Below are positions 7,952 through 7,963 of a stretch of 7,963 bases of DNA, one piece after another. The notes below the pieces were generated by a model, which made no database searches, was not told where the DNA came from, and saw only the letters and a program-made list of their open reading frames with translations. Made by a program: the position numbers and the translations under genes. Position 1 is the first letter of the stretch, and each line of letters begins with the position of its first letter. The DNA comes from Acidobacteriaceae bacterium (GTDB taxonomy: Bacteria; Acidobacteriota; Terriglobia; Terriglobales; SbA1). The DNA is taken from positions 4,943 to 12,905 of the forward strand of contig PMHI01000774.1 in assembly GCA_003156615.1 (NCBI GenBank). The letters run 5' to 3'.

Positions 7952-7963
7952 ATGAGTAAACTT
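7952..7963 (+). CDS. atpE: Start of next gene, probably ATP synthase subunit c (first 4 codons only)
   Basis: Only Met-Ser-Lys-Leu is visible before the window ends, so the sequence itself cannot identify the protein. The call rests on context. In atp operons atpE normally follows atpB, and the start is preceded by a very good AAGGAG site, as expected for a subunit made in about ten or more copies per enzyme. Another small gene cannot be excluded. Confidence 0.6.

Overview
The window is a single plus-strand run of respiratory-chain genes: the end of a complex I (nuo) operon running directly into the start of an ATP synthase Fo operon. The order is nuoJ (3' end only), nuoK, nuoL, nuoM, nuoN, atpZ, an atpI-like gene, atpB, and the first four codons of what is very probably atpE. 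All genes encode membrane proteins and nearly every base outside the short spacers is coding. GC content is moderately high. The protein style, the nuo-to-atp linkage and the period-7 spacer repeats suggest a member of the Acidobacteriota (Terriglobia/Koribacter-like) to me. This is a judgement from memory, not a database result.

Layout. Positions 1-6184 carry the membrane arm of NADH:quinone oxidoreductase. NuoJ and NuoK link the quinone site to the pumps. NuoL, NuoM and NuoN are the three antiporter-like proton pumps, and all keep the key glutamate and lysine residues. Positions 6206-7963 carry the membrane part of F-type ATP synthase: AtpZ and an AtpI-like protein (assembly or ion-handling accessories), the a subunit with its essential arginine, and the start of the c-ring subunit. 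The two complexes are functionally complementary: complex I builds the proton gradient and Fo spends it. No promoter or intrinsic terminator could be identified anywhere, so cotranscription across the nuo/atp junction is plausible.

The unexpected part is the spacers. Nearly every gap between genes is built from 7-base units. The words differ between spacers (CCGAGTA, CTAGNAG, ACGACCA, GTTTCCN) but the period is always 7. Two spacers (nuoL-nuoM and atpB-atpE) hold the units as inverted arms around a loop of 23 and 21 bases, giving stems of 24/26 and 18/21 matching positions. An ordered block of three units, close to YYAGGAG then CTAGNRG then YYAGAAG, recurs upstream of nuoK, nuoM and atpB, ending 8 to 12 bases before the start codon. 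The nuoK-nuoL spacer is nine consecutive heptamers ending exactly at the nuoL ATG. This period-7 spacer DNA is the best candidate here for something not well described. Its function is unknown, and the proteins themselves look ordinary for their families.
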